Below, one piece after another: positions 8,788 to 19,797 of a DNA stretch of 38,294 nucleotides (position 1 is its first letter; every line of letters starts with the position of its first letter). The DNA lies in the NCBI GenBank assembly GCA_029982205.1, contig JARRCM010000019.1:1-38294 (forward strand). Reading direction: 5' to 3'. The notes under the pieces were generated by a model. It was not told the origin of the DNA. It did no database searches and was given only the letters and a program-made list of their open reading frames with translations. The position numbers were made by a program, and so were the translations under genes. The stretch is from Thermosediminibacterales bacterium. Lineage in GTDB: Bacteria > Bacillota > Thermosediminibacteria > Koleobacterales > JARRCM01.

Positions 8788-8801
8788 GAGGGGGATGAAA
8801 A

Positions 8802-9740
8802 ATGTTAAAAACCAAAAACCTTTTAGGCCTCCGAGAACTTGAAAAAGATGACATAAATCTTATACTTGACACAGCGGAATCCTTTAAAGAAATACTGAAG
8901 CGCGACATAAAAAAAGTCCCAACATTACGCGGCAAACCGATAGTAAACCTGTTTTTTGAACCAAGCACTCGAACAAGGACATCTTTTGAACTAGCAGGAA
9001 AATACCTCAGTGCTGATGTGGTTAACTTCTCAAAATCTGCCAGCAGCGTGGCTAAAGGAGAAACACTTAAAGATACAGCAATAACAATTCAGAGCATGGG
9101 AGTGGAGTTGGTTGTAATACGTCACCCGATGCCAGGAGCGCCTCACTATCTCGCCCAAAACCTTGCGATACCGGTAATAAATGCAGGAGATGGGGCGCAT
9201 GAACACCCTACTCAGGCACTTTTAGACATTTTTACAATTAGAGAAAAAAAAGGCCGTATTAAAGGGCTTAAAGTTGCTATTATCGGGGATATACTACACA
9301 GTAGAGTGGCAAGGTCCAACATATGGGGGCTTACCAAACTGGGGGCAGAAGTTGTTGTAGCAGGGCCTTCAACACTCCTGCCGCCAAAAATCGAAACCCT
9401 AGGGGTTAAAGCATACACAGATATAGAAAAGGCTGTGAAAGATGCTGATGTGGTAAATGTTTTAAGAATACAGCTGGAACGACAGAAAAAAGGGCTGTTC
9501 CCAAGTTTGCGTGAATATGCCATGTATTTTGGAATAAATTCCAGACGATTGAACCAAGCAAAACCTGATGTTTTAATAATGCACCCCGGGCCGATGAACC
9601 GGGGAATAGAAATAAGTTCTGAGGTTGCCGAATCACCGAACTCAACAATAAACGAACAGGTAACAAACGGTGTGGCGGTGAGGATGGCTGTACTTTACCT
9701 GCTCAGCGGAGGTGGGAAAATCGATGAAAAAGGTTATTAA
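8802..9740 (+). CDS. pyrB: Aspartate carbamoyltransferase catalytic subunit
   Basis: 312-residue enzyme of the first committed step of pyrimidine synthesis (carbamoyl phosphate plus aspartate to carbamoyl aspartate). The carbamoyl-phosphate site [12 protein letters not shown] (near residue 52), the KGETLKDT loop, [10 protein letters not shown] near 130, and HPGPMNRG near 262 are all visible. No pyrI regulatory gene is adjacent, in keeping with the unregulated Bacillus-type enzyme controlled by attenuation. First gene of the operon behind the PyrR-type leader; its 3' end overlaps pyrC by 17 bp, implying coupled translation. Confidence 0.97.
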   Translation: MLKTKNLLGLRELEKDDINLILDTAESFKEILKRDIKKVPTLRGKPIVNLFFEPSTRTRTSFELAGKYLSADVVNFSKSASSVAKGETLKDTAITIQSMGVELVVIRHPMPGAPHYLAQNLAIPVINAGDGAHEHPTQALLDIFTIREKKGRIKGLKVAIIGDILHSRVARSNIWGLTKLGAEVVVAGPSTLLPPKIETLGVKAYTDIEKAVKDADVVNVLRIQLERQKKGLFPSLREYAMYFGINSRRLNQAKPDVLIMHPGPMNRGIEISSEVAESPNSTINEQVTNGVAVRMAVLYLLSGGGKIDEKGY

Positions 9741-11007
9741 AGGTGGAAAAGTAGTAGACCCGTCCAGGGGGATTTGTGGTATAATGGATGTATATATATG
9801 CAATGGAATTGTAAAAGCCGTGGACAAAAACATAGAGGTAGAGGACGCTGAAATCATCAATGCTTATGGCAAAATAGTAACTCCCGGTCTGATAGACATG
9901 CATGTACATCTTCGCGAACCGGGCTTTGAAGCCAAGGAGGATATAGAATCCGGGAGTCGCGCAGCTGCAGCGGGAGGGTATACATCTGTTGCATGTATGC
10001 CGAATACCAACCCGGTTATTGACAACAAAACAGTTGTAAGGTTCATAAAAGACCGCGCACGCGAAGTGCATAAAGTGAATATTTATGCAATAGGAGCAAT
10101 TACCAAAGGCCTTAAAGGGGAAGAACTTGCAGAAATGGCAGACATGAGAGCAGCCGGCGCAGTGGCTTTTTCAGATGACGGAAAACCAGTTATGAATTCA
10201 GGCTTGATGCGAAGAGCTTTAGAGTACGCAGCGATGTTCGATGTTCCGATAATATCCCACAGTGAAGATACAAACCTTTCGGCTGACGGTGTTATAAACG
10301 AGGGCAGGGTATCGGCAGTACTGGGCCTGAAAGGGATTCCTGCTGCAGCAGAAGAGGTTATGGTTGCAAGGGATGTGATACTTTCAGAGATGACCGGCAG
10401 CCGGCTGCACATAGCACATGTATCAACAAAACGCTCAGTTGAGATCATACGCAGAGCAAAAGAACGGGGAGTAAAGGTTACCGCTGAAGCAGCGCCCCAC
10501 CATTTTACACTTACTGAAGATTCGGTAATGAGTTTTGACACAAACACAAAAGTGAACCCGCCTCTGCGGTCTGCCGAGGACGTAGAGGCAGTAAAACAGG
10601 GGCTTAAAGATGGAACCATCGATGCTATAGCAACAGACCATGCCCCACACACATATGAAGACAAAGACACTGAATATGACAATGCAGCTTTCGGCATATC
10701 CGGTATTGAAACAGCAGTTCCCCTTGTAATCACTTACCTCATAAACACAGGGGTTCTTACATTAAGCCAGGCTGTGGAAAAGCTTACAATTAACCCCGCA
10801 AAAATTCTTGGAATAAACAAAGGCAGCTTAAAACCAGGTTCTGACGCAGATATAACAATAATAGACCTTGATGCGAAAACGGTTGTTGATGTAAACAAAT
10901 TCGAATCTCGCGGCAAAAACTCGCCATTTAACAGATGGAAACTGAAAGGCTCACCTTTTATGACAATAGTAGGAGGAAGAGTTGTTTGGCAGAAGGAGGG
11001 ATGCTGA
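9724..11007 (+). CDS. pyrC: Dihydroorotase
   Basis: 427-residue class I (Bacillus-type) dihydroorotase, a zinc amidohydrolase closing carbamoyl aspartate to dihydroorotate. Metal ligands are seen in [10 protein letters not shown] near residue 60, the histidine in ISHSED near 178, IAHVST near 230 and the catalytic aspartate in ATDHAPH near 303. I prefer the ATG at 9724, with GGAGGTGGG 8 bp upstream, over an in-frame GTG at 9712 inside that ribosome binding site. It overlaps the end of pyrB and abuts carA with no gap. Confidence 0.96.
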   Translation: MKKVIKGGKVVDPSRGICGIMDVYICNGIVKAVDKNIEVEDAEIINAYGKIVTPGLIDMHVHLREPGFEAKEDIESGSRAAAAGGYTSVACMPNTNPVIDNKTVVRFIKDRAREVHKVNIYAIGAITKGLKGEELAEMADMRAAGAVAFSDDGKPVMNSGLMRRALEYAAMFDVPIISHSEDTNLSADGVINEGRVSAVLGLKGIPAAAEEVMVARDVILSEMTGSRLHIAHVSTKRSVEIIRRAKERGVKVTAEAAPHHFTLTEDSVMSFDTNTKVNPPLRSAEDVEAVKQGLKDGTIDAIATDHAPHTYEDKDTEYDNAAFGISGIETAVPLVITYLINTGVLTLSQAVEKLTINPAKILGINKGSLKPGSDADITIIDLDAKTVVDVNKFESRGKNSPFNRWKLKGSPFMTIVGGRVVWQKEGC

Positions 11008-12078
11008 ATGAAGGCAAGGCTCATTCTGGAAGACGGCAGTATTTTCGAAGGCCAGGCCTTCGGAGCGATAAAACAAACAGAAGGAGAAGTGGTATTTAAT
11101 ACAGGCATGACCGGCTACCAGGAGATATTAACAGACCCTTCATATGCAGGCCAGATAGTAGCCATGACATACCCTCTCATAGGAAACTACGGCTTCAACA
11201 GGGAAGACCTGGAATCTACAAAATCCCATGTTCGAGGGTTTGTTGTAAAAGAAGTCTGCCGTACCCCCAGCAACTGGCGTTCTCTGGGTGACCTCGAGTC
11301 GTATTTAAAAGAAAACGGTATAACAGGTATTGAAGGTATAGATACAAGGGCTCTCACCCGGCGTTTGAGGGACAAAGGCACGATGAAAGGCATTATATCC
11401 TTAACAGATGAAGACCCTTATAAACTTTTAGAAAAGGTTAAAAACCTGCCCGGCCTAAACGGTGTTAACATGGTAAAAGAAGTAACAACACCGGAGAAAT
11501 ACTTCTGGGGGGGAAGCGGTTATAAGGTTGCGGTTATAGATTTCGGCGTTAAACACAACATCCTGCGTTCCCTAGTGGAAACAGGGTGTGAAGTCACTGT
11601 ATACCCTGCATGGGTTGATGCTGAAGAGATTATGACGACCGGTTATGACGGAGTGCTCTTATCAAACGGGCCTGGTGATCCGAAAGCAGTAACAAATGCA
11701 GTTGAAACAGTAAAAAAACTTTTGGGGAGACTTCCGATTTTCGGCATATGTTTGGGCCACCAAATCCTTGCACTGGCACTTGGGGCCGACACTTACAAAA
11801 TGAAGTTCGGCCACAGGGGAGTAAACCACCCCGTTAAAGACCTTCAAACAGGGAGGGTTTACATCACATCCCAGAACCATGGATTCGCCGTAGATGAGAA
11901 CAGTATTGATTCAAGAATTGTAGAGGTTACACATAGAAATTTAAATGATGGTACGATAGAGGGTATACGCCATAAAAAACTGCCGGCGTTCTCCATACAG
12001 TATCATCCGGAAGCCTCTCCGGGCCCCACAGATTCGAAATACCTTTTTGAAAAGTTCTTGTCGCTTATGAAAGGGTGA
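11008..12078 (+). CDS. carA: Carbamoyl-phosphate synthase small (glutaminase) subunit
   Basis: 356-residue glutamine amidotransferase subunit that supplies ammonia to CarB. The N-terminal CarA domain ([27 protein letters not shown]) is followed by a class I GATase domain with the nucleophile cysteine in FGICLGHQI near 248 and the catalytic His/Glu in [10 protein letters not shown] near 333. It lies in the operon directly after pyrC and its stop lies just before the chosen carB start. Because it sits in the pyr operon, it is probably the pyrimidine-dedicated enzyme (pyrAA in Bacillus nomenclature). Confidence 0.96.
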   Translation: MKARLILEDGSIFEGQAFGAIKQTEGEVVFNTGMTGYQEILTDPSYAGQIVAMTYPLIGNYGFNREDLESTKSHVRGFVVKEVCRTPSNWRSLGDLESYLKENGITGIEGIDTRALTRRLRDKGTMKGIISLTDEDPYKLLEKVKNLPGLNGVNMVKEVTTPEKYFWGGSGYKVAVIDFGVKHNILRSLVETGCEVTVYPAWVDAEEIMTTGYDGVLLSNGPGDPKAVTNAVETVKKLLGRLPIFGICLGHQILALALGADTYKMKFGHRGVNHPVKDLQTGRVYITSQNHGFAVDENSIDSRIVEVTHRNLNDGTIEGIRHKKLPAFSIQYHPEASPGPTDSKYLFEKFLSLMKG

Positions 12079-12083
12079 TGAAT

Positions 12084-15000
12084 ATGCCAATTGATAAATC
12101 TCTAAAAAAAGTAATCGTTATCGGTTCAGGGCCTATTATTATAGGCCAGGCGGCCGAGTTTGACTATGCAGGAACACAGGCATGTATGGCTTTAAAGGAA
12201 GAAAACATAGAAGTTGTGCTGGTCAACAGCAACCCCGCTACCATAATGACAGATTCAAACATAGCACACAGGGTATATATAGAACCTTTAACCGAAGAAT
12301 TTGTTATGAGAATAATTAAAAGGGAAAAGCCAGACGGCCTGCTCCCGTCATTAGGCGGCCAGGTAGGCCTGAACATTGCGGTTAAGCTTTCCGAGAGCGG
12401 TTTCCTAAAACAGCATGGGGTCAAGCTTCTCGGCACACCTGTTGAAGCCATAAAAAAGGCTGAAGACCGCAAGCTTTTCAAACAGATGCTTGAAGAAATC
12501 GGGGAACCTGTAATCGAGAGTGTGATAGTGAAAAACCTGGAAGAAGCGCTTGAGTTTGCGCGTAAAGTGGATTATCCGCTGATTGTGCGCCCGGCTTACA
12601 CCCTTGGAGGAACCGGCGGAGGAATCGCCTATAACAAAGAACAGCTTTTAGAAATCACAGAACGCGGCCTTAAGGCCAGCATGATAAACCAGGTGCTTCT
12701 TGAACGATGTGTTTCAGGCTGGAAAGAGATAGAATATGAAGTGATGCGTGACAGCAGGGACAACTGTATAACGGTATGTAACATGGAAAACATCGATCCG
12801 GTGGGTATCCATACAGGAGACAGCATAGTCGTGGCGCCAAGCCAAACACTTTCAAACAAGGAATACCAGCTCCTGCGAACAGCTTCTCTTAAAATAATCA
12901 GGGCTTTAGGCATAGAAGGAGGCTGCAACATTCAGTTTGCGCTTGACCCGCACAGCATGAAATACTATGTTATCGAGGTTAACCCGAGGGTCAGCAGGTC
13001 AAGTGCGCTTGCATCAAAAGCCACAGGTTATCCGATAGCGCGTGTGGCTACGAAAATTGCCATAGGAATGACCCTTGACGAAATTCAGAACCCCATAACA
13101 CAGAAAACTTATGCAGCTTTTGAACCTGCTCTGGACTACGTGGTGTTGAAAATACCTCGATGGCCTTTTGACAAATTCTCAACCGCAAACAGAACGCTTG
13201 GCACCCAGATGAAAGCTACAGGAGAAGTTATGGCAATTGACAGGACGTTTGAAGGCGCGCTGATGAAAGCCATAAGGTCGCTGGAACTTAACATAAACGG
13301 GTTAAACCTGCCCTATATGAAAGGCCTATCAGAGAAAGCTCTAATTGAAAAAATAACCGCATCTGATGACGAACGAATTTTTGCCATAGCAGAAGCATTG
13401 AAACGGGGCATAGACCCTGTTGAAATAAACAAGATAACCCAAATAGACATGTTTTTCCTGAACAAGCTCAACAACCTTGTTAAAATGGAAGAGCGAATTA
13501 ATCAAACAGGATGGGAAAAGATGACCCCCGAAATTCTAAGAGAGGCTAAAAAACTGGGGATGCCTGATATATATATCGGAGAACTTGTTGGCAAAACAGC
13601 AGCAGAAGTTAGGAAAAGAAGAAAAGAATGGGGGATAATGCCTGTTTACAAAACCGTTGACACGTGTGCAGCAGAATTTTCAGCAATGACACCATACTAC
13701 TATTCATCATATGAAGAAGAAGATGAGGTAGAAGTAAGCGACAGAGATAAAGTTGTCATACTAGGTTCAGGTCCGATTCGTATAGGCCAGGGCATAGAGT
13801 TCGACTACTGTTCGGTTCATTCTGTATGGGCATTAAGGGAAGAGGGGATAGAGACAATAATAATAAACAACAACCCCGAAACCGTTTCAACAGATTTCAA
13901 CACATCTGACCGTCTGTACTTTGAACCGTTAACCCCTGAAGACGTACTCAACGTAATTGAAAAAGAAAAACCCATAGGAGTGGTTGTGCAGTTTGGCGGG
14001 CAGACTGCTATAAACCTTGTAGAGACTTTAAAAGAAGCAGGGATAAAGGTTCTTGGCACGCCTGTAGAATACATCGACACTGCTGAAGACCGGAAAAAGT
14101 TTGACAAACTGCTTACAGACCTCGGAATTCCGAAACCTGCCGGAGGAACGGCTTTCTCTATAGAACAGGCTCTAAAAATTGCTGAAAACATAGGGTTTCC
14201 TGTCTTGGTAAGGCCCTCATACGTATTAGGAGGGCGGGCAATGGAAATAGTCTACTCAAGAGAAGAACTGATAGAATATGTTAAAACAGCAGCTCAGGTT
14301 TCACCTAAACATCCAATCCTTATAGACAGGTACCTCATGGGTAAAGAAGTAGAGGTTGACGCAATATCTGACGGTGAAGAAGTATTAATTCCAGGGATAA
14401 TGGAACATATCGAACGGGCCGGCGTTCATTCTGGTGACAGCATAGCAGTATACCCTCCTCAGACATTAAGTGATGAAACCGTTGCTGACATCGTAGACTA
14501 CACAGAAAGAATAACAAAAGCGCTGCATGTTCAGGGCCTTATTAACATACAGTTCGTGATTCATGATGAAAAAGTGTATATACTTGAAGTAAACCCGCGT
14601 TCAAGCCGAACTGTTCCCTTCATGAGCAAGGTTACGGGGATTCCGATGGTGGATATTGCAACAAAATCCATGATAGGAAAAACCCTGAAACAGCAGGGCT
14701 ATAAAGGCGGTCTGTGGCCTGTCCCGGACCTTGTTGCTGTAAAAGCACCTGTGTTCTCTTTTGCAAAACTGTCAGAGGTCGACACCTACCTGGGGCCGGA
14801 AATGAAATCCACAGGCGAGGTTATGGGCGTGGACATAGATTACCCCAAAGCGCTTTATAAAGCATTTATATCTTCAGGAATAGATATTCCTACAGAAGGG
14901 GGAATTCTAGCTACCATAGCCGATAAAGACAAGGGCGAAGCAGTGCCGATCATAAAGAGGTTTAAAGAACTGGGTTTTGATATTTATGCAACAGAAGGCA

Positions 15001-15272
15001 CTGCAGCAGCACTGGAAAAAGCCGGTGTAGAAGTTATTAAAGTAAAGAAAATAAGGGAAGGGTCTCCAAACCTCCTTGATTTAATTCGAGAGGAAAAGAT
15101 AAACTTTGTTATAAACACCCTTACTAAAGGCAAAATGCCCGAAAGGGACGGTTTCAGGATTCGACGCGCGGCAGTAGAAAACTCAATCCCCTGTCTCACA
15201 TCTCTGGATACGGCAAAGGCCATATTGAAAGTGCTTGATACAATAACATTTAGGCTCATGCCAATGAAATAA
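12084..15272 (+). CDS. carB: Carbamoyl-phosphate synthase large subunit
   Basis: About 1062 residues with the duplicated architecture of the family. The first synthetase half begins [21 protein letters not shown] and the second begins at about 550 with [19 protein letters not shown]. Each half contains an ATP-grasp ([12 protein letters not shown] and [12 protein letters not shown]), and a C-terminal MGS-like regulatory domain covers about 930-1062. In the pathway it makes carbamoyl phosphate from bicarbonate, ammonia from CarA, and two ATP. Start: the ATG at 12084 has AAAGGGTG about 7 bp upstream; GTG 12075 and ATG 12078 are too close to that site. Confidence 0.96.
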   Translation: MPIDKSLKKVIVIGSGPIIIGQAAEFDYAGTQACMALKEENIEVVLVNSNPATIMTDSNIAHRVYIEPLTEEFVMRIIKREKPDGLLPSLGGQVGLNIAVKLSESGFLKQHGVKLLGTPVEAIKKAEDRKLFKQMLEEIGEPVIESVIVKNLEEALEFARKVDYPLIVRPAYTLGGTGGGIAYNKEQLLEITERGLKASMINQVLLERCVSGWKEIEYEVMRDSRDNCITVCNMENIDPVGIHTGDSIVVAPSQTLSNKEYQLLRTASLKIIRALGIEGGCNIQFALDPHSMKYYVIEVNPRVSRSSALASKATGYPIARVATKIAIGMTLDEIQNPITQKTYAAFEPALDYVVLKIPRWPFDKFSTANRTLGTQMKATGEVMAIDRTFEGALMKAIRSLELNINGLNLPYMKGLSEKALIEKITASDDERIFAIAEALKRGIDPVEINKITQIDMFFLNKLNNLVKMEERINQTGWEKMTPEILREAKKLGMPDIYIGELVGKTAAEVRKRRKEWGIMPVYKTVDTCAAEFSAMTPYYYSSYEEEDEVEVSDRDKVVILGSGPIRIGQGIEFDYCSVHSVWALREEGIETIIINNNPETVSTDFNTSDRLYFEPLTPEDVLNVIEKEKPIGVVVQFGGQTAINLVETLKEAGIKVLGTPVEYIDTAEDRKKFDKLLTDLGIPKPAGGTAFSIEQALKIAENIGFPVLVRPSYVLGGRAMEIVYSREELIEYVKTAAQVSPKHPILIDRYLMGKEVEVDAISDGEEVLIPGIMEHIERAGVHSGDSIAVYPPQTLSDETVADIVDYTERITKALHVQGLINIQFVIHDEKVYILEVNPRSSRTVPFMSKVTGIPMVDIATKSMIGKTLKQQGYKGGLWPVPDLVAVKAPVFSFAKLSEVDTYLGPEMKSTGEVMGVDIDYPKALYKAFISSGIDIPTEGGILATIADKDKGEAVPIIKRFKELGFDIYATEGTAAALEKAGVEVIKVKKIREGSPNLLDLIREEKINFVINTLTKGKMPERDGFRIRRAAVENSIPCLTSLDTAKAILKVLDTITFRLMPMK

Positions 15273-15325
15273 CTACCGGCTCAATTTCAAATTAAGAAAT
15301 TTTGTAGAAAGGCAGATGACTTAAG

Positions 15326-16039
15326 ATGAAAGACAGGCTGATTGTGGCTTTAGACACATATGACTTAAGAAAGGCTGAACACCTCGTAGACTGCTTAAAA
15401 GACACGGTTTCGACTTTTAAAATTGGAATGGAGCTTTTTTACAGTGTAGGGCCGAAAGCGGTTGAGATGGTTCATGATAAAGGATGCCGTGTGTTTTTGG
15501 ACCTCAAGTTCCACGACATCCCAAACACTGTTGCAGGAGCAGCGAGAGCAGCTGCAAAGCTGGGAGTATTCATGTTCAATGTCCACGCGGCAGGCGGTTC
15601 GGCCATGATGAAAGCTGCTGTGGAAGCTGCCCGCGAGGTTTCTGGGAAACAACAAAAAAATTTACCGAAGATAATAGCTGTAACATTACTTACAAGCATA
15701 GATGAAAAAAACCTCAAAACGGAGATTGGCATAAACAAAAAAGTAGAACAGCAGGTATCAGAATGGGCAGTGCTGGCTCAGGCTTCAGGCCTTGCAGGTG
15801 TTGTGGCTTCACCCCGGGAAATCCAAACTATCCGAAACACCTGCAGCAGTGAATTCATAATAGTCACACCGGGGATACGCCCGTCCTGGGCAGCTCGGGG
15901 AGACCAGAAACGGGTGATGACACCTGCTGAAGCAATAAGACTTGGAGCCGACTATATAGTTGTAGGACGCCCCATAATACAAGCAGACGACCCTCAAGAA
16001 GCAGCGTTAAAAATAATGCGGGAAATGGAGGAGTTCTAA
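15326..16039 (+). CDS. pyrF: Orotidine 5'-phosphate decarboxylase
   Basis: 237-residue TIM-barrel enzyme that forms UMP from OMP. The signature [11 protein letters not shown] (residues about 60-70) carries the catalytic Asp-Lys-Asp network, and TPGIRP and [11 protein letters not shown] form the phosphate site near 180 and 213. The gap from carB is 53 bp, exactly where pyrK and pyrD sit in the usual Firmicute operon. It overlaps the pyrE start by one base (TAATG). Confidence 0.96.
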   Translation: MKDRLIVALDTYDLRKAEHLVDCLKDTVSTFKIGMELFYSVGPKAVEMVHDKGCRVFLDLKFHDIPNTVAGAARAAAKLGVFMFNVHAAGGSAMMKAAVEAAREVSGKQQKNLPKIIAVTLLTSIDEKNLKTEIGINKKVEQQVSEWAVLAQASGLAGVVASPREIQTIRNTCSSEFIIVTPGIRPSWAARGDQKRVMTPAEAIRLGADYIVVGRPIIQADDPQEAALKIMREMEEF

Positions 16040-16617
16040 TGGACAGCCGAGAGATATTAGATGTTTTCAAAAAAACGGGAGGCATTCTTGAAGGCCATTT
16101 TTTATTGACATCAGGCCGTCACAGCGGTAAGTATTTACAGTGTGCTCTTGTGACTCAATACCCTGAGTATACCGAAATGCTGTGCAAAAAACTTGCCGAC
16201 TTGTTTAAACATAAAAAAATAGATGTTGTTATAGGGCCGGCGACAGGCGGAATACTAATATCATATGAAACTGCTCGTCACCTTGGAACAAGAACACTCT
16301 TTACAGAACGGGAAAACGGAGTCATGAAACTACGCCGCGGTTTTAGCATAAAACCGGGGGAAAACGTGCTCGTAGTAGAAGATGTTGTAACTACAGGAGG
16401 GTCTGTAAAAGAAGTAATAGACCTTGTTAAAGCCCAAAAAGGGAATATAGCAGGTGTAGGCTTGTTTGTAGACAGAAGCGGAGGGAAAGTTGACTTCGGT
16501 GTTGAAACAAAAGCCCTGTTAAGCCTGGAAATAGAATCATACCCCCCTGATGAGTGCCCGATATGCAGAAAAAACATTCCCCTTGTAAAACCGGGAAGCA
16601 GACGAATAAACTTATAA
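16039..16617 (+). CDS. pyrE: Orotate phosphoribosyltransferase
   Basis: 192-residue enzyme attaching PRPP to orotate. The PRPP-binding loop [14 protein letters not shown] is at about 112-125, with [12 protein letters not shown] near 70. The C-terminus carries a two-cysteine [16 protein letters not shown] tail seen in the archaeal/clostridial PyrE subgroup. The ribosome binding site GGAGG lies within the end of pyrF. Last gene of the pyr operon; I see no strong terminator directly after it. Confidence 0.95.
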   Translation: MDSREILDVFKKTGGILEGHFLLTSGRHSGKYLQCALVTQYPEYTEMLCKKLADLFKHKKIDVVIGPATGGILISYETARHLGTRTLFTERENGVMKLRRGFSIKPGENVLVVEDVVTTGGSVKEVIDLVKAQKGNIAGVGLFVDRSGGKVDFGVETKALLSLEIESYPPDECPICRKNIPLVKPGSRRINL

Positions 16618-16714
16618 AATAACATAATATTATTACTGTCCCTTCCTCGACATAAAGCATAACATATTATAAAAGGCGGGTTTCATAAAAGTTCTAAAAG
16701 AGGGAGGGACGATA

Positions 16715-17053
16715 GTGACATGGTTGAGAACTTTATTAAATGTAGTGACAAGTGAAGCTGTGCTTGAACCACTGCTGGCAGTAATTTTGGGATACGGTAT
16801 AAGGCTGTACGGTAAAAGCCGGAAACACCAGATAATACTTGATACGACTGTGGACATAGTTGATTACATTGAAGAACACTACAAAGAATGGGGAATTAAA
16901 GGCAGCAAAAAAATGGATAAATTTTTGGAGATGTTTACCGAAGAATTTAAAAAACAGACAGGGCGAAGGCCCGGCAAAAAAGAGCTTGAAACGGCAAAAA
17001 TCCGAGCAGAAGCTCATGTCCAGAGAATTCGCCGACAGAACAACAGGAAATGA
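16715..17053 (+). CDS. Small membrane protein, phage holin LLH-like
   Basis: 112 residues starting from GTG, with AGGGAGGG about 7 bp upstream. One N-terminal hydrophobic segment (residues about 14-28, AVLEPLLAVILGYGI) is followed by a charged helical tail with YIEEHYKEWGIKGSKKMDKF and the pattern TGRRPGKKELETAKIRAEA. This layout (single membrane helix, then G-K-x-K-rich coiled tail ending near an E-x-A-V motif) resembles superfamily 6 (LLH) phage holins. No other phage gene is near: it sits alone between pyrE and argS with its own terminator. It may be a domesticated holin or a holin-like housekeeping protein. The family call is tentative. Confidence 0.6.
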   Translation: MTWLRTLLNVVTSEAVLEPLLAVILGYGIRLYGKSRKHQIILDTTVDIVDYIEEHYKEWGIKGSKKMDKFLEMFTEEFKKQTGRRPGKKELETAKIRAEAHVQRIRRQNNRK

Positions 17054-17057
17054 TATT

Positions 17058-17100
17058 GCCCGAAAGATGTGCTTAAACACATCATGACGGGCTCTTTTTA
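17058..17100 (+). terminator. Terminator after the holin-like gene
   Basis: Two-part stem: GCCCG (17058-17062) with CGGGC (17088-17092), and GATGTG (17066-17071) with CACATC (17078-17083), followed by TCTTTTTATT. Confidence 0.88.
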
Positions 17101-17131
17101 TTGCTGTATTCACGGGCAGCATTACAAAAAC

Positions 17132-17160
17132 TTGCCAACCTGTTAAAGAAAATATATAAT
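17132..17160 (+). promoter_or_regulatory. Sigma-A promoter of argS
   Basis: TTGCCA, exactly 17 bp, TATAAT, located 75 bp before argS and downstream of a terminator. The short leader holds a small hairpin (CTCGCC / GGCGAG) but no T-box signature. Confidence 0.75.
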
Positions 17161-17235
17161 ATGTGTTAGCACAACTCAACCGAGCCCCTCGCCGCAACAT
17201 ACAGGCGAGCCGAAAAAGCAGGGAGGAATTAAAAA

Positions 17236-18921
17236 ATGAAATACGCTGTAGAGCAAATACAGTCTGAGATCAAGTCGCTATTAGAAGATGCGCTGCAAAA
17301 GGCCCGCATGGAAGGAAAGATAAAATTTACACAGATACCTGAATATATAATAGAGGTGCCGAGGGAAAAAATACACGGAGATTATGCCACAAACCTGGCT
17401 ATGCTGATGGCAAAAGAAGCCAGAATGGCACCCAGAAAAATAGCCGAAATCATTGTGAAAAACATAGAAAACGCTTCATCTAAAATTGAAAAAATAGAGA
17501 TAGCCGGCCCAGGTTTTATAAACATCTACCTGAATAAAAGCTGGCTTCTGCCTGTACTGCCTCTAATAGAAGAAATGGGCGATGATTACGGCAAAGTAAA
17601 CATCGGCAATGGCAAAAAAGTACAGGTGGAATTCGTAAGCGCTAATCCCACAGGGCCGATGCATATGGGGAATGCCAGAGGAGCAGCACTGGGAGATTCT
17701 CTGGCAAGCCTTTTGGAAACGGCAGGTTTTAATGTAAGCCGTGAGTTTTATATAAACGATGCAGGCAACCAGATAGAAAACTTCGGCCTGTCCCTGGAAG
17801 CGCGCTATCTACAGCTTTTGGGCCATGAAGCGGAAATCCCTGAAAACGGTTATCATGGAGAGGATATTATAGAACACATGAAAGAAATAATAAAAACAGA
17901 AGGGGATCGTTTTTTGCATGAAGACAGCCAAAAACGAAGAGAGTTCTTCGTTAATTATGCATTGAATAAAAATCTGGACAAAATAAAAAAAGATTTAAAG
18001 AACTTTGGAGTAGAGTTTGATGTGTGGTTTTCCGAGAAATCACTGCATGAATCAGGAAAACTCCAGCAGACTATAGATATTCTAAAACAAAAAGGGCTTA
18101 CCTATGAAAAAGATGGCGCTCTTTGGTTTGCTGCGTCAAAATTTGGCGCAGAAAAAGATGAAGTACTTATAAGGCAAAACGGCATTCCCACATATTTTGC
18201 CGCAGATATAGCATACCATAAAGATAAACTCGATAGAGGTTTTGAAGAAATCATAGATATTTGGGGTGCTGATCACCACGGCCACGTTGCCCGGATGAAG
18301 GGGGCGCTGGAGGCTTTAGGCTATGACCCTGAACGTTTAAAAGTAATAATAATTCAGCTTGTAAGACTTTATCGAAACGGAGAACTTGCCCGGATGTCTA
18401 AACGAACCGGAAAGGCCGTTACACTGGCGGATTTAGTGGAAGAGGTCGGTAAAGACGCTGCGCGGTTTTTCTTTAACATGCGGAGCGCGGATACACATCT
18501 TGACTTCGACCTTGACCTTGCAGTATCAAAATCGGCAGACAACCCCGTTTACTATGTGCAGTATGCTCATGCGCGAATATGCAGTATTCTCAGACAGGTG
18601 GAAGAACGGGGAATAAAAATTCCTTCAGCTGAAGAAGCATATTTAGAATTACTTGAAGAGCCTTCTGAAATTGAACTATTAAAAAAACTGGCAGAATATC
18701 CTGAAGAGATAACCCGGAGCGCGCAAAAATTGGAACCTTATCACCTTACACGCTATGCAATGGAGCTGGCATCACTTTTCCACACATTCTACAACTCCTG
18801 TAGAGTTATTACAGATGATCAAAAACTGATGGGCGCAAGGCTTGTAATTATAAAAGGAGTTAAACAGGTTTTAAAAAACACTCTAACAATCCTGGGAATT
18901 TCCGCGCCTGAAAGGATGTAG
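17236..18921 (+). CDS. argS: Arginyl-tRNA synthetase
   Basis: 561-residue class I aminoacyl-tRNA synthetase. The N-terminal Add-1 domain covers about 1-115. The HIGH-type motif is in SANPTGPMHMGNARGAALGD near residue 135, and the KMSKS-equivalent in LARMSKRTGKAVTL near 392. The C-terminal DALR anticodon-binding domain (YVQYAHARICSI to ERM) is complete. GGGAGG lies 9 bp upstream. It has its own strong promoter. Confidence 0.97.
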   Translation: MKYAVEQIQSEIKSLLEDALQKARMEGKIKFTQIPEYIIEVPREKIHGDYATNLAMLMAKEARMAPRKIAEIIVKNIENASSKIEKIEIAGPGFINIYLNKSWLLPVLPLIEEMGDDYGKVNIGNGKKVQVEFVSANPTGPMHMGNARGAALGDSLASLLETAGFNVSREFYINDAGNQIENFGLSLEARYLQLLGHEAEIPENGYHGEDIIEHMKEIIKTEGDRFLHEDSQKRREFFVNYALNKNLDKIKKDLKNFGVEFDVWFSEKSLHESGKLQQTIDILKQKGLTYEKDGALWFAASKFGAEKDEVLIRQNGIPTYFAADIAYHKDKLDRGFEEIIDIWGADHHGHVARMKGALEALGYDPERLKVIIIQLVRLYRNGELARMSKRTGKAVTLADLVEEVGKDAARFFFNMRSADTHLDFDLDLAVSKSADNPVYYVQYAHARICSILRQVEERGIKIPSAEEAYLELLEEPSEIELLKKLAEYPEEITRSAQKLEPYHLTRYAMELASLFHTFYNSCRVITDDQKLMGARLVIIKGVKQVLKNTLTILGISAPERM

Positions 18922-18974
18922 ACAGGTATCGGCAAAATTCCTGAAAAATAGTGTTATGTTAGTGATATGAACCA

Positions 18975-19007
18975 AGCAGGAATTTATTGATTTATCAAGA
19001 ATATAAT
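18975..19007 (+). repeat. 33-nt motif, copy 1 (AGCAGGAATTT...AAGAATATAAT)
   Basis: A 33-nt segment that aligns without gaps to 32668-32700: AG.AGGA.TTT at the left, TATC.AGAATATA.T at the right, and a variable middle. Here it lies in the 190-bp gap between argS and the metallo-beta-lactamase-fold gene. Function unknown; the right end resembles a -10 box, so it could be a promoter for an unrecognised sigma factor or a regulator site. Confidence 0.4.
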
Positions 19008-19109
19008 AATAATTGTGGGTGATTTTTAACACAACCAGAACATTACTCTATTTAGATAGACATAAGGAGAACCGAATGCGCCAGGTCATTTATGAGGAGG
19101 TTGAGAAAA

Positions 19110-19748
19110 ATGAAGATTAAATGGTTCGGCCACGCGTGCTTTGGGTTGACGTCTCAAGACGGCATCAGATTAGTAACAGACCCTTTTGACGGAAGCATAG
19201 GTTATGAAGTGCCCAGGACAGAGGCCGATATCGTGACCGTCAGCCATGATCATTATGACCATAACTATGTTGAAGCACTTGTGGGAGAACCGGTAGTTGT
19301 GAAAACAACAGAAAAACGTTCCATTAAAGGAATACAAATTTATGGGGTTGAAACTTTTCACGACAAAGAAAGAGGAGAAAAAAGGGGGGGCAATATAGTT
19401 TTTGTATTCGAGATTGACGGCATACAGGTTTGTCACTTAGGCGACCTGGGGCATGTATTGACAAAAGAGCAGGTAAGTAAAATAGGACCAGTTGACATAC
19501 TTATGATACCGGTTGGAGGCACATTTACAATTAATGCATGTGAAGCTTTAGAAGTCGTAAGCCAGCTTAAACCCAAACTTATAATACCAATGCACTTTAA
19601 AACTCCTGACGTAAACCTGCCCATTGATGGTGTTGAAAAATTCCTGGAAAAAAGTATGGGAGGAGAAAAACTGGAGAAAAACTTTATAGAAATAACGGCT
19701 GATGAACTGACAGATGAGCCGAAGACAATAGTACTTGACTACAAATAA
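19110..19748 (+). CDS. Metal-dependent hydrolase, metallo-beta-lactamase fold (UPF0173-like)
   Basis: 212-residue cytosolic hydrolase with metal-binding motifs WFGHACF (residues 5-11), SHDHYDHNYV near 44-53 (the HxHxDH-like signature as H-D-H-Y-D-H), HLGDLGH near 109 and IIPMHFKTP near 160. UPF0173 members are widespread with no fixed substrate. The ATG at 19110 has GAGGAGG 9 bp upstream; six in-frame codons further upstream belong to the ribosome binding region. Single gene with a perfect terminator. Confidence 0.88.
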   Translation: MKIKWFGHACFGLTSQDGIRLVTDPFDGSIGYEVPRTEADIVTVSHDHYDHNYVEALVGEPVVVKTTEKRSIKGIQIYGVETFHDKERGEKRGGNIVFVFEIDGIQVCHLGDLGHVLTKEQVSKIGPVDILMIPVGGTFTINACEALEVVSQLKPKLIIPMHFKTPDVNLPIDGVEKFLEKSMGGEKLEKNFIEITADELTDEPKTIVLDYK

Positions 19749-19763
19749 AATAAATTTATACAG

Positions 19764-19797
19764 CAGCACACCGTTTTCGGTGTGCTGTAGTTTTTTT
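19764..19797 (+). terminator. Terminator of the hydrolase gene
   Basis: CAGCACACCG-TTTT-CGGTGTGCTG, a perfect 10-bp stem, followed by TAGTTTTTTT. The T tract merges into the -35 box of the next promoter. Confidence 0.95.

Noticed and set aside
10083-10733. 216-codon minus-strand frame inside pyrC
   Set aside because: Antisense shadow of the dihydroorotase; the composition is explained by the sense codons.
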